From the NCBI GenBank assembly GCA_002508315.1, contig DAHE01000002.1, forward strand, positions 1 through 16,476: a DNA stretch of 16,476 nt, read 5' to 3'. Numbering within the stretch: position 1 is the first letter of the stretch; each line of letters opens with the position of its first letter. The DNA comes from Thermocladium sp. UBA166. GTDB lineage: Archaea; Thermoproteota; Thermoprotei; Thermoproteales; Thermocladiaceae. The notes under the pieces were generated by a model. The model did not search any database and had not been told where the DNA came from. It saw only the letters and a list, made by a program, of their open reading frames with translations. Positions 5,959 to 12,827 of this stretch are shown here, in pieces. Position numbers and translations under genes: made by a program.

Positions 5959-6656
5959 TACATTCTCTTCCTTCCCCTTCCCCTGTTCTCCACCTTAATC
6001 AATTCTATCCTGCCTATCTCCCCCGTGTTCTTCACGTGGGGACCCCCGTCTGCCTGTATATCTATTCCAGGTATCTCCACTACTCTCAATTTATCCTCCC
6101 TCCCCGGTGGTAACCTGTTGGCCAGCTTCACTATCCCCGGTATCCTGCTGGCCTCCTCCCTGGATAGCCAGTAAACCTTTACCTCTAGTTCTCGGGACAC
6201 GATTATATTGGCAGCCCTGATTACCTCCTCCGCCTCCTCCTTGTCCAACTTATCCACGCCGAAATCATCCTTAGCATAATCGGGCTGTATATCGCCGCCG
6301 GTGACTAAGGCATTGTGCTTGCTGTACATTATGGAAGCTATTATATGGGAGGCCGTGTGCAGCCTCATCAATCTATGCCTCCGCTCCCAATCCAGCCTCA
6401 CCACCACCTTATCCAGGCGCGATAGGTTGGGCTCCCTATCCAGGACGTGTATCACGTCGCCGCTCTCCTTATCCTGAACGGCATCGACTATCGAGTACTC
6501 CTCCCTTCCCATTATCTTGCCTGTATCGTGAACGACGCCGCCGCCCGTTGGATGTATCACCGTGGAGTCCAGAACCACGTTCCTCCCATCGACTTTAACC
6601 ACCCTAGCCTCGGCCTCCCGCAAATAGCTATCCACTTGATATAAGTGGACGGTCAT
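5940..6656 (-). CDS. alaX: Alanyl-tRNA editing protein AlaX (trans-editing hydrolase)
   Basis: AlaX removes serine (or glycine) wrongly attached to tRNA-Ala, acting in trans. This 238-residue protein has the size and domains of the AlaX-M type: an N-terminal beta-barrel with HPTGGG (35-40) followed by the zinc-dependent editing domain. Zinc ligands H100 and H104 lie in LHTASH. The second motif reads ADGGPH (202-207), so H207 is kept but the usual cysteine of CGGTH is D203, giving an altered third ligand. I believe Asp occurs here in other archaeal AlaX proteins but could not check. The ATG is preceded by TATATATA at about 25 nt (6678-6685), which fits a leaderless mRNA. Its 3' end overlaps nog1 by 19 bp. 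Confidence 0.92.
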   Translation of the reverse strand: MTVHLYQVDSYLREAEARVVKVDGRNVVLDSTVIHPTGGGVVHDTGKIMGREEYSIVDAVQDKESGDVIHVLDREPNLSRLDKVVVRLDWERRHRLMRLHTASHIIASIMYSKHNALVTGGDIQPDYAKDDFGVDKLDKEEAEEVIRAANIIVSRELEVKVYWLSREEASRIPGIVKLANRLPPGREDKLRVVEIPGIDIQADGGPHVKNTGEIGRIELIKVENRGRGRKRMYYTVVP

Positions 6657-6677
6657 ATATTTACTTATGCCGAAGCA

Positions 6678-6685
6678 TATATATA
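6678..6685 (-). promoter_or_regulatory. TATA box of alaX
   Basis: A TATATATA run is centred about 25 nt before the alaX start codon. The adjoining A/T-rich stretch also covers the region just past the ribL-like stop at 6732 and may help to end that transcript. Confidence 0.5.
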
Positions 6686-6731
6686 CTTAGCGCCATTAAT
6701 TTATTAATATAATTAGCATAAAAATTAATCC

Positions 6732-7436
6732 TTAGTCTTTACCATTCAGGGAAAGAATCCTCTGAACTATTCTGGTTGTGCTGCATAAATCGCATTTCGC
6801 CTCCTCCTTGGCTCTAAGCACCCTCACATTAATTCCCCTCTTCTCTAGCTCACGTGTTACCTGCGACTCATCAAAGGGTTGATTAGGGCCCAGCAGTACT
6901 ATATCCGGTTTTTCCTCCTCAACTACCTTGAACATATCCCCCTCATAACCCACCCTAGCCCTCTCCACGTATTCTATGGAGCCAACCATGAAGGCTCTCT
7001 GATCCTCCGGTATTATTGGTTTCCTCTTCTTTATCCTCTCCACTGTTGAATCCCTCGACACCACAGCAATCACCCTACCCAACTCCCAGGCCTGCCTCAA
7101 GTAGAGGACGTGACCAGGGTGAAGCAGATCAAACGTGCCCGCGACGAATACCTTAGATTTAGCCGGCGCAGCCAATTGGCTTGGGGCCAACCACCTAATA
7201 TCCATGATGCCCATCATCCGTAGCGCATCCAATAGTCCCTCGGCGTAGGAGGCCGTGGAGATGGCCGTGGCGTAATCGCCTTCCTTAAAGTAATGCTTGC
7301 TGTCTTTTAAGTATGCCTTAGCTGCCTCCACTACCTCCACTACTCTCTCATCGGCCGGAGCTCCTATTTGATCCAATGCTTGTTCGACATTTCTTATGTA
7401 TATTGATGCTCTCGATGCAAGATCATTTACATTCAT
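6732..7436 (-). CDS. ribL: FAD synthase-like cytidylyltransferase with N-terminal DUF357
   Basis: This 234-residue protein joins two parts. Residues 1-85 are a helical domain resembling DUF357. Residues 95-234 are a nucleotidyltransferase of the archaeal RibL type, which adenylylates FMN to FAD. Seen motifs are GTFDLLHPGH (100-109, the HxGH nucleotide site), KRKPIIPEDQR (137-147), LGPNQPFDE (182-190) and STTRIV (219-224), which corresponds to the ISSTxI motif. C215 and C218 (CDLC) recall the C-terminal cysteines of RibL that affect its activity. FMN adenylylation is inferred from the motif set; a glycerol-3-phosphate or other cytidylyltransferase is the main alternative. The gene starts 38 bp after the Lrp-type regulator, in the same direction, but has its own TATA element (7461-7470) and so may be transcribed separately. 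Confidence 0.85.
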   Translation of the reverse strand: MNVNDLASRASIYIRNVEQALDQIGAPADERVVEVVEAAKAYLKDSKHYFKEGDYATAISTASYAEGLLDALRMMGIMDIRWLAPSQLAAPAKSKVFVAGTFDLLHPGHVLYLRQAWELGRVIAVVSRDSTVERIKKRKPIIPEDQRAFMVGSIEYVERARVGYEGDMFKVVEEEKPDIVLLGPNQPFDESQVTRELEKRGINVRVLRAKEEAKCDLCSTTRIVQRILSLNGKD

Positions 7437-7460
7437 TTAAGCTGGCTTCAATGCTATGTG

Positions 7461-7470
7461 TTTTAAACTT
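7461..7470 (-). promoter_or_regulatory. TATA box of the FAD synthase gene
   Basis: The minus-strand sequence AAGTTTAAAA is centred about 29 nt before the ATG at 7436, in the 38-bp gap after the upstream regulator gene. Confidence 0.5.
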
Positions 7471-7474
7471 GACC

Positions 7475-7978
7475 CTATTCCTTTATTACTTCCAGCGATA
7501 TGAATGTCTTTGTATCCTCTACTCCCTCCATGGTGCTGAGCACTCGCAGCAAGTCATTCACATGCGCCTCCCGGGTTATCAGTATCAAGTCGTACTCCCC
7601 TGAGACCCTATAGGCTTTCTCAACTGGCAATTCCTTTACTTTCTCGTAGACTTGGGGCCTATACTTCGGGGTTGCCTTTATCATGACTACAGCCTCAGCC
7701 GTGCTTAGCTTCAAAACCTTAAGGGTCTTTTCAGTTATATCGACAAATTCTCTTCCCGTCCTTATCAAGCCCAAATCCTTCAATTTCTTCAAGTGAACGC
7801 TCAGCGCTTGCCTAGTCATGCCCAAATCCCTCGCTATCTCGTCTTGATCGGCATACACTGTGTACACTTTCAGCGGCTGAGCCCTCTTTAACAGATACTG
7901 AAGTATTTGTATCTGCCTTTCCGTGAGTTCCCTCTCTATTTCGGCCGGAGTTAATTCATACGTTCTCTGCACTGCCAT
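7475..7978 (-). CDS. Lrp/AsnC-type transcriptional regulator
   Basis: This is a one-component DNA-binding regulator of 167 residues. A winged helix-turn-helix at about 20-75 (QDEIARDLGMTRQALSVHLKKLKDLGLI) is followed by a RAM-type ligand-binding domain at about 95-166, with the hallmark VSGEYDLIL (125-133) and the family's alternating beta/alpha pattern. Full Lrp proteins assemble into octamers and respond to amino acids or related small molecules; the ligand here is unknown. An ATG seven codons upstream (7997-7999) is also in frame. I prefer the ATG at 7978, since the TATA box (8010-8017) predicts a transcript start near 7987 and a Shine-Dalgarno-like AAGGT lies a few bases before this ATG. 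It is divergent from the acyl-CoA synthetase across 410 bp that carry a palindrome, so it may control that gene and itself. Confidence 0.87.
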   Translation of the reverse strand: MAVQRTYELTPAEIERELTERQIQILQYLLKRAQPLKVYTVYADQDEIARDLGMTRQALSVHLKKLKDLGLIRTGREFVDITEKTLKVLKLSTAEAVVMIKATPKYRPQVYEKVKELPVEKAYRVSGEYDLILITREAHVNDLLRVLSTMEGVEDTKTFISLEVIKE

Positions 7979-8009
7979 ACTTACCTTGAAAAATAACATA
8001 ATTAACCAG

Positions 8010-8017
8010 TATAAATA
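8010..8017 (-). promoter_or_regulatory. TATA box of the Lrp-type regulator
   Basis: The minus-strand ATTTATAC-like box predicts a start of transcription near 7987. This leaves a 9-nt leader with an AAGGT motif before the ATG at 7978, unlike the leaderless neighbours. Confidence 0.45.
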
Positions 8018-8183
8018 CTTATTGTTTCTAGTAATCCATAAGACCGACTAATTGCAATACCTTTTATAAGATGACTATATTATTTTTCCTTAGAATGTAG
8101 TTCACTCCTACTCCCGATCAAATTAAAATTCCCGAAGTGAATCCCTTAAAAACGTTGCGTAAAGACGGAGATAATCCATCGAC
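8018..8183. other. Intergenic region upstream of the acyl-CoA synthetase, no gene seen
   Basis: The 410-bp gap between the regulator and the synthetase has no plausible coding frame. This left part is AT-rich, with the palindrome ATTGCAAT (8051-8058) and a TATA-like CTTTTATAAG (8061-8070) that has no obvious gene to serve in either direction. It may be a further promoter for the regulator or for a short RNA. The right part holds the phased repeats and palindrome listed separately. Confidence 0.35.
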
Positions 8184-8217
8184 GCATTCAAGGAATTGCA
8201 TTCAACGCCATGCATTA
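8184..8217. repeat. Three GCATT direct repeats spaced 14 bp
   Basis: GCATTCA occurs at 8184-8190 and 8198-8204, and GCATTA at 8212-8217, each starting exactly 14 bp after the last. They lead directly into the palindrome at 8219-8236. The even spacing suggests binding sites for a regulator, possibly the divergent Lrp-type protein. Confidence 0.45.
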
Positions 8218-8218
8218 G

Positions 8219-8236
8219 ATCTAGGCACGCCTAGAT
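8219..8236. promoter_or_regulatory. 18-bp palindrome, candidate operator
   Basis: ATCTAGGC and its exact reverse complement GCCTAGAT flank a 2-bp spacer. The site lies about 150 bp before the synthetase start and 240 bp from the regulator start. Lrp-family proteins bind short imperfect palindromes, so it is a fair operator candidate. No experiment or second genomic copy is available here to support it. Confidence 0.5.
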
Positions 8237-8356
8237 GCATAGTTGATGCCCCAATATCGTGGATTCAAATATAGTAATGGCGTAACTTCATTTCTCTGCT
8301 CTCGATTGGTAAAGTCTGAGTGGGGATTCCATTATATATCTTGAAATATGGATAAA

Positions 8357-8366
8357 CTTTAATAAT
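8357..8366 (+). promoter_or_regulatory. TATA box of the acyl-CoA synthetase gene
   Basis: CTTTAATAAT is centred about 28 nt before the ATG at 8389, inside a strongly AT-rich stretch. It fits a leaderless transcript. Confidence 0.5.
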
Positions 8367-8388
8367 TATTATTTTATTATATTATGCA

Positions 8389-10266
8389 ATGAAAATATGG
8401 AAACCCAGCAAGGAAAACCTATCTGAAAGCAATGTGGCCAGGTTCATGGTTGAGGAGGAACAGAAGAACCTCGATGAATTCATAGAATCAACCCACTCTC
8501 GACCGGAGTGGTTTTGGGATAAATTCGTTAACATTATTGGGATAAAATGGAGTGGGGGATATAGTAAGGTGCTCGATCTCTCCAAGGGCAAGCCATGGGC
8601 TCGTTGGTTCATTGATGGGAAGCTCAACATAGCGAATCAATTGATGGATGGATCGGATATATTGATCAAGTGGGAAAATGAGCTTGGCGATTCAATCCAA
8701 TGGTCATATTCGTATGTTCTCTACAGAGCCAAGGCAGTTAGCAGTTGGCTTCATAGAAATGGCCTCAGAAGGGGGGATAGGGTCGCCGTGTATATGCCCA
8801 TGATCCCCGAGATAGTGCCGGTATTCCTGGGAATCATAAGGGCTGGAGGGGTGGTGGTTCCACTCTTCAGCGGCTTCGGCCGCGGCGCAATAAGGACCAG
8901 GCTGGAGGACTCCGAGGCTAAATTCATCTTTGCCTCAGACTCATCGGTAAGGAAGGGGAGGCAAGTCGATATGCTGGGCGAATTGGAGAACGGCATTCCA
9001 TCCACAATTAGAAACACCGTAGTCCTAAACAGGACTGGCAGGCGACTGGATGATTACGTCGATGCCGGGGACGTAATGAGAACGGGAGGCGATCACGTGG
9101 AGGACACGGATTCCGAGGATCCATTGATGATACTCTACACCTCAGGCACTACCGGAAAACCCAAGGGAACGGTTCACACGCATGATGGGTTCCCCATAAA
9201 GGCAGCCGCCGATATTTACTTTCAATTCGACATGAAGAGGGGAGATACATTGATGTGGGTAACGGATCTGGGCTGGATGATGGGGCCATGGATGATCTTC
9301 GGCGGCTATCTACTGCGGGGATCCATCGCACTGTTCGAGGGCGTGCCCGACTACCCCAGCCCCGATAGGCTGTGGGAATTCGTGAAAGATAATGAAGTGA
9401 ATATATTGGGCCTGTCTGCCACGTTAATACGGCTGTTGAGATCTGAAGGATCCAAGCCAGCGGTTGACTCCGTCAAGGCTTTTGGAAACACAGGGGAAGC
9501 GATAGATCTGGAGAGCTGGGAGTGGCTTTATGATGCTGGGAGTGGCAACATACCTATTATAAATTACAGCGGCGGCACTGAGGTGTCGGGCGGCTTGGTT
9601 GGGTGCTACGTGGTGAAGCCGATAAAGCCATCCTCCTTCAACGGGGCCAGCCCAGGCATAAGGGTGGCTATACTGGATGCAAACGGTAAGCCGGTGCCCC
9701 CCAACACTGAGGGGGAACTCTCCGTGCTCTCCGTATGGCCTGGAATGACAAGGGGATTCTGGCGGGATCCCGATAGGTACTTGGAGACCTATTGGAGCAA
9801 GGTTGAAGGCGTGTGGAGCCATGGGGATGGAGCCATGTACGACGACGATGGATACATCTATATAGTGGGCAGGATTGATGATACCATAAAGGTCGCAGGC
9901 AAGAGACTTGGGCCGGCCGAGATAGAGACCATTATAAATTCAAATCCAAACGTGACCGAATCCGCCTGCGTAGGTATTCCGGATGAGCTCAAGGGAGAGA
10001 CAGTTATGTGCTTCGTCGTTCCTCGCCAATGGAGTGGACTAGAGGAGCTCAGGGTAAGGCTTATTGAGGAGGTGGCCAATTCTATGGGTAAGGCATTCGC
10101 TCCCCGTGGAGTGGTGTTCGTGAAAGCCTTGCCCAAGACCCGAAACGCCAAGATAATGAGGAGAGTGATCAGGTCTATCTATCTAGGCAAGGATCCGGGC
10201 GATCTATCGTCTCTTGATAACCCCGACGCCGTGGAAGAGATAAGGAAAGCATTGAGATCGACCTAA
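8389..10266 (+). CDS. Acyl-CoA synthetase, acetyl-CoA synthetase type, AMP-forming
   Basis: This enzyme activates a carboxylic acid with ATP to an acyl-AMP and then passes the acyl group to CoA. The 625 residues match full-length ACS proteins. Seen are the ATP loop YTSGTTGKPKG (250-260), the A5 motif NYSGGTE (392-398), WSHGD (476-480), the hinge GRIDDTIKVAGKRLGP (494-509) and PKTRNAK with the catalytic K588. In acetate-specific ACS the A5 region reads DTWWQTE, and its second tryptophan closes the acyl pocket; here glycine (G395) takes that place. That predicts a larger substrate than acetate, such as propionate, 3-hydroxypropionate or 4-hydroxybutyrate. The last would fit the dicarboxylate/4-hydroxybutyrate carbon-fixation cycle of Thermoproteales, but this is inference. 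It is divergent from an Lrp-type regulator. The usual Gly before the catalytic Lys is Ala587. Confidence 0.93.
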   Translation: MKIWKPSKENLSESNVARFMVEEEQKNLDEFIESTHSRPEWFWDKFVNIIGIKWSGGYSKVLDLSKGKPWARWFIDGKLNIANQLMDGSDILIKWENELGDSIQWSYSYVLYRAKAVSSWLHRNGLRRGDRVAVYMPMIPEIVPVFLGIIRAGGVVVPLFSGFGRGAIRTRLEDSEAKFIFASDSSVRKGRQVDMLGELENGIPSTIRNTVVLNRTGRRLDDYVDAGDVMRTGGDHVEDTDSEDPLMILYTSGTTGKPKGTVHTHDGFPIKAAADIYFQFDMKRGDTLMWVTDLGWMMGPWMIFGGYLLRGSIALFEGVPDYPSPDRLWEFVKDNEVNILGLSATLIRLLRSEGSKPAVDSVKAFGNTGEAIDLESWEWLYDAGSGNIPIINYSGGTEVSGGLVGCYVVKPIKPSSFNGASPGIRVAILDANGKPVPPNTEGELSVLSVWPGMTRGFWRDPDRYLETYWSKVEGVWSHGDGAMYDDDGYIYIVGRIDDTIKVAGKRLGPAEIETIINSNPNVTESACVGIPDELKGETVMCFVVPRQWSGLEELRVRLIEEVANSMGKAFAPRGVVFVKALPKTRNAKIMRRVIRSIYLGKDPGDLSSLDNPDAVEEIRKALRST

Positions 10267-10331
10267 ATCTTATTGCAATTATTTGGAAAAATATTATCCG
10301 CGCTTTTTAAATGAATGTTTATATGAGCCGC
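10267..10331. terminator. AT-rich convergent end between the synthetase and thermopsin genes
   Basis: The 65 bp between the two convergent stops hold T runs on both strands: CTTTTT near 10301-10306 on the plus strand, and ATTTTTCC on the minus strand opposite 10286-10293. U-runs are the main archaeal termination signal, so both transcripts may end here. Confidence 0.35.
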
Positions 10332-11309
10332 TTACCAGAGTTCATGGAAGTACTCCTGCCCAACCCCCAGCGTCGCGGTGTAACTACTTCCTGAATCGCT
10401 GGTTCCATACACGTTCTCTGCAGTGTTCGCCCCATAATCGAACGCATGAGGCACGGAGACCAGTTTCCCGCCGCTAACGTATTGAAGCGTGTAAGTGGCA
10501 TTATACGACACCGGCATCGCGCTGCTGCCTCCCCCGGGTCCCCCAGTGACTAGCTCCGCATCCGCATAGAGCCCGCTTGGGAGGAGGTTGTATCCTTCAA
10601 CCGTGTATGTCGCTGACGTGGATGGCACCTTAATTGTAACTGAGTCGTACTTCACCACGCTTCCACCATAGACGAAATAGAAATTAATGACGGGATATCC
10701 CCTCGATGATGTGCCCACGGTAACGAAGAGAGATACAGAAAGCGGATAACTGTACGTTATGGTTGATGGGTATTCATACGCATAATAAGTATATCCCTGG
10801 TACGTATATACCCTGCCATTACCGCTCACCAACCTTCTATTCAAGTTAGCGCTGCTAGTGGTTAAGTTCCATATGTTGTCCACTATGTTCAATTGATTCG
10901 TCGCCGTATTTATAACGGCAACATCTTGAACCCATAAATATCTACTGGAACCTCCCGAGGTGTAGTTCAGCACCACATTAAGCTGAATTGAGTAGCTATG
11001 CGGGTCTGTGGAGCTATTCGAATTGAAGTTGGCATCATAGATGGTAAAGTTTCCCATGAATTCATTGCTTGCATAGGAGTAGGCCACTACTGTGGAACCA
11101 CTCTTGTAAGCTCCGTAATCCGTGACCCCCACAGGCGCGTGGTCACCACTATACCAGCTGGGAGGCAGAGTGACTTGATAAACAACGTGGTGGGGCCTCA
11201 CCGGCGGAAATGCAGCGGGGACTTGACCCACCCCGCCTATTTGCATTGATACTACCAGCGTCGCCACCATGGCGATCACCGATAGTATATAGATATGCTT
11301 TACCGACAT
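10332..11309 (-). CDS. Thermopsin-family secreted acid protease (peptidase A5)
   Basis: Thermopsins are extracellular proteases of acidophilic archaea that work at low pH and high temperature. The 325-residue protein begins with a signal peptide or N-terminal anchor (K4 followed by a hydrophobic stretch, residues 5-24), then a Ser/Thr/Tyr-rich secreted region. Family signatures are APVGVTDYG (58-66), YLWVQDVAVIN (124-134), IVDNIWNLT (142-150), ADAELVTGGPGGG (249-261) and FDYGANTAENV (290-300). Several N-x-S/T sites (N87, N98, N115, N148, N270) are open to glycosylation. It stops just after the core domain, with no C-terminal stalk or membrane anchor, so it is either freely secreted or held by an uncleaved N-terminal helix. 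The catalytic residues of the family are not settled to my knowledge. An AT-rich promoter lies at 11325-11341. It implies an acidic habitat. Confidence 0.9.
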   Translation of the reverse strand: MSVKHIYILSVIAMVATLVVSMQIGGVGQVPAAFPPVRPHHVVYQVTLPPSWYSGDHAPVGVTDYGAYKSGSTVVAYSYASNEFMGNFTIYDANFNSNSSTDPHSYSIQLNVVLNYTSGGSSRYLWVQDVAVINTATNQLNIVDNIWNLTTSSANLNRRLVSGNGRVYTYQGYTYYAYEYPSTITYSYPLSVSLFVTVGTSSRGYPVINFYFVYGGSVVKYDSVTIKVPSTSATYTVEGYNLLPSGLYADAELVTGGPGGGSSAMPVSYNATYTLQYVSGGKLVSVPHAFDYGANTAENVYGTSDSGSSYTATLGVGQEYFHELW

Positions 11310-11324
11310 ACAAGAACCCCCGCC

Positions 11325-11341
11325 TTTAAAACTTTTTAAGC
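11325..11341 (-). promoter_or_regulatory. Promoter of the thermopsin gene
   Basis: The minus-strand run CTTAAAAAGTTTTAAAG holds two overlapping TATA-like boxes about 19 and 27 nt before the ATG at 11309. The farther one fits a leaderless start. Confidence 0.45.
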
Positions 11342-11596
11342 ATTATCTTAAAAATATAAAAGCGAGCTATATAGTTCCATCCACATTGCGAAGCTCGAAA
11401 CGATGGATCGAAAAATGATGAAACCAGCCGCGCAGCATGACATGCCTCTAATCAATCCCTTCCCTGCCCCTAAAGGGCAAGGCTCATCATTGATTTCACC
11501 AACGCCCCAGGGGACAAACGGTTCCGTGTTAGATTATTCCGATCAGTATATAGATTTGCATTGCATCATCAATAACCCATGCCATAGGACGCATAC
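11342..11596. other. Intergenic region between thermopsin and carA, no gene assigned
   Basis: This stretch has plus-strand TATA-like boxes at 11351-11361 and 11365-11373 and a perfect TGCCC/GGGCA hairpin with a 5-base loop (11465-11479). One 83-codon frame begins at 11403, but its product shows no domain, signal or biased composition that I recognise, and I do not call it a gene. A small untranslated RNA starting near 11383-11397 is possible. Confidence 0.3.
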
Positions 11597-11726
11597 TTTA
11601 TATAGGCTAGCCCGCTGGGGTTGCTGGTGGGGATCTGTTGAATCCCTTAATTGAACTAACAAATCGCTTAGAGGCGTTCAAATCAGCGGGCACGAGAGAT
11701 CCTGGACGCTTGCTCAATCGAGCACG
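11597..11726 (+). promoter_or_regulatory. carAB promoter and leader of about 100 nt with two hairpins
   Basis: A good TATA box, TTTATATA (11597-11604), predicts transcription from about 11627, giving carA an unusually long leader for this window. It holds a GGGAT/ATCCC stem with a 7-base loop (11630-11646) at its 5' end and a TGCTC-AATC-GAGCA hairpin (11711-11724) that ends two bases before the carA ATG. These could control translation or message stability. No known riboswitch is recognised. Confidence 0.4.
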
Positions 11727-12827
11727 ATGATGAGGAGGTGCCCTCGGGGCCGCGTTGGCTATCTTCGCCTGGAGGATGGTACCGTATTGATGGGATGCGG
11801 CTTCGGCGCCGAGGGAACTAGGATCGGCGAGGTGGTGTTCACCACCGCAATGAATGGTTACGTGGAGGCCCTCACGGATCCATCATATAAAGGGCAGATA
11901 CTGGTCTTCTCGCATCCATTGATGGGGAATTATGGAGTGCCCGAACCACTTTGGGAGGATGGCGTGCTGCTGAACATGGAATCGGAACACGTGCAAGTAG
12001 AGGGGGTGGTGGTAGCCGAGGAGACCATCCCAAGCAAATGGAACTCCAGGGCATCGCTTCATGAATGGCTATCGGAGGAGAAGGTGCCTGCAATATCCGG
12101 GATCGATACCAGGATGTTAATTAAGAAATTGAGAGAGAACGGAAGCATGATGGGTATCATATCGTCTAACGGAGATGACGAGGCATCCCTTGACTGGAGG
12201 TACGACGAGGTGGACTTCACCGACTCAGTCTCTCCCCGCAGCACCATAGTGCACGGAAGAGGCGGGAACCGCTTGACAGTGGTCGACTGTGGAGTCAAGC
12301 ATGGCATACTCCGCGAGCTGGTGAGCCGGGGCTTCACGGTGGTTAGGGTGCCCTGCAAATCCTCCGTGGATGAAGTACTGGCCGTTGAGCCACAGGGAGT
12401 GATCTTCAGCAACGGGCCCGGCAATCCCAATTTGCTTCCAGGCTTGGTTAGGACCTTCATGTCCATCGCTGAAGAGAGGTTGCCCATACTTGGAATATGC
12501 TTGGGCCACCAAGTGGCGGCCCTGGCTATGGGAGGCAGGGTGAGGAAGATGAAGTTCGGCCATAGGGCTGTGAATAAGCCAGTCGTTGAGGCAAGGACCG
12601 GCTCATGCTTCGTGACAACCCATAATCACGGCTATGGAGTATATGATGATGATGTGCCGCCCAACATGAAGGTATGGTTCCGTAATCCCGATGATGGGGT
12701 AGTTGAGGGATTAATCCATGAGGAGCTGCCCATATTCACAACGCAATTCCACCCCGAGGCTAGGGCTGGGCCACGCGATGCTTCCTGGATCTTCGATAAA
12801 TTCGCTAAGGTGGTGCGGAGTGGATGA
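11727..12827 (+). CDS. carA: Carbamoyl-phosphate synthase small (glutaminase) subunit
   Basis: CarA hydrolyses glutamine and channels ammonia to CarB, which makes carbamoyl phosphate for pyrimidine and arginine synthesis. Its 366 residues match the usual length. The N-terminal CarA domain (YLRLEDGTVLMG, GYVEALTDPSYKGQILVFSHPLMGNYG) is followed by a class I glutamine amidotransferase domain with nucleophile C258 (GICLGHQ) and the partners H342 and E344 (FHPEA). The usual QNHG motif reads HNHG (299-302). Two in-frame ATGs stand at 11727 and 11730. The strong Shine-Dalgarno-like GAGGAGGTG lies just after them, inside the coding sequence, and no start codon follows it in this frame, so the 11727/11730 start stands. 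The stop overlaps the carB start (GTGGATGA), indicating one operon with coupled translation. Confidence 0.96.
   Translation: MMRRCPRGRVGYLRLEDGTVLMGCGFGAEGTRIGEVVFTTAMNGYVEALTDPSYKGQILVFSHPLMGNYGVPEPLWEDGVLLNMESEHVQVEGVVVAEETIPSKWNSRASLHEWLSEEKVPAISGIDTRMLIKKLRENGSMMGIISSNGDDEASLDWRYDEVDFTDSVSPRSTIVHGRGGNRLTVVDCGVKHGILRELVSRGFTVVRVPCKSSVDEVLAVEPQGVIFSNGPGNPNLLPGLVRTFMSIAEERLPILGICLGHQVAALAMGGRVRKMKFGHRAVNKPVVEARTGSCFVTTHNHGYGVYDDDVPPNMKVWFRNPDDGVVEGLIHEELPIFTTQFHPEARAGPRDASWIFDKFAKVVRSG
12807..12815 (+). promoter_or_regulatory. Ribosome-binding site of carB
   Basis: AAGGTGGTG lies at the end of carA, five bases before the GTG start at 12820. It is one of the few clear Shine-Dalgarno sites in the window, as expected for an internal operon gene, and it decides the carB start. 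Confidence 0.65.

Noticed and set aside
11543..11571. Minus-strand TGATGA and CTGA separated by 19 nt, resembling half a C/D box RNA
   Set aside because: No C' and D boxes follow at usual spacing, so the motif pair is not supported as an RNA gene.
11403..11654. An 83-codon plus-strand frame between thermopsin and carA
   Set aside because: The product has no recognisable domain, signal or family-like composition, and it spans hairpins and the carA TATA box. The TATA-to-ATG distance is only loosely right.
11670..11700. GTTCAAATC, like a tRNA T-loop
   Set aside because: The bases on either side do not form the 5-bp T stem, and no acceptor or anticodon arm can be built.
12718..12819. N-terminal extension of carB from an upstream in-frame ATG
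   Set aside because: The 34 extra codons overlap carA in another frame and have no CarB homology. GTG at 12820 follows a good ribosome-binding site and starts right before the conserved region.
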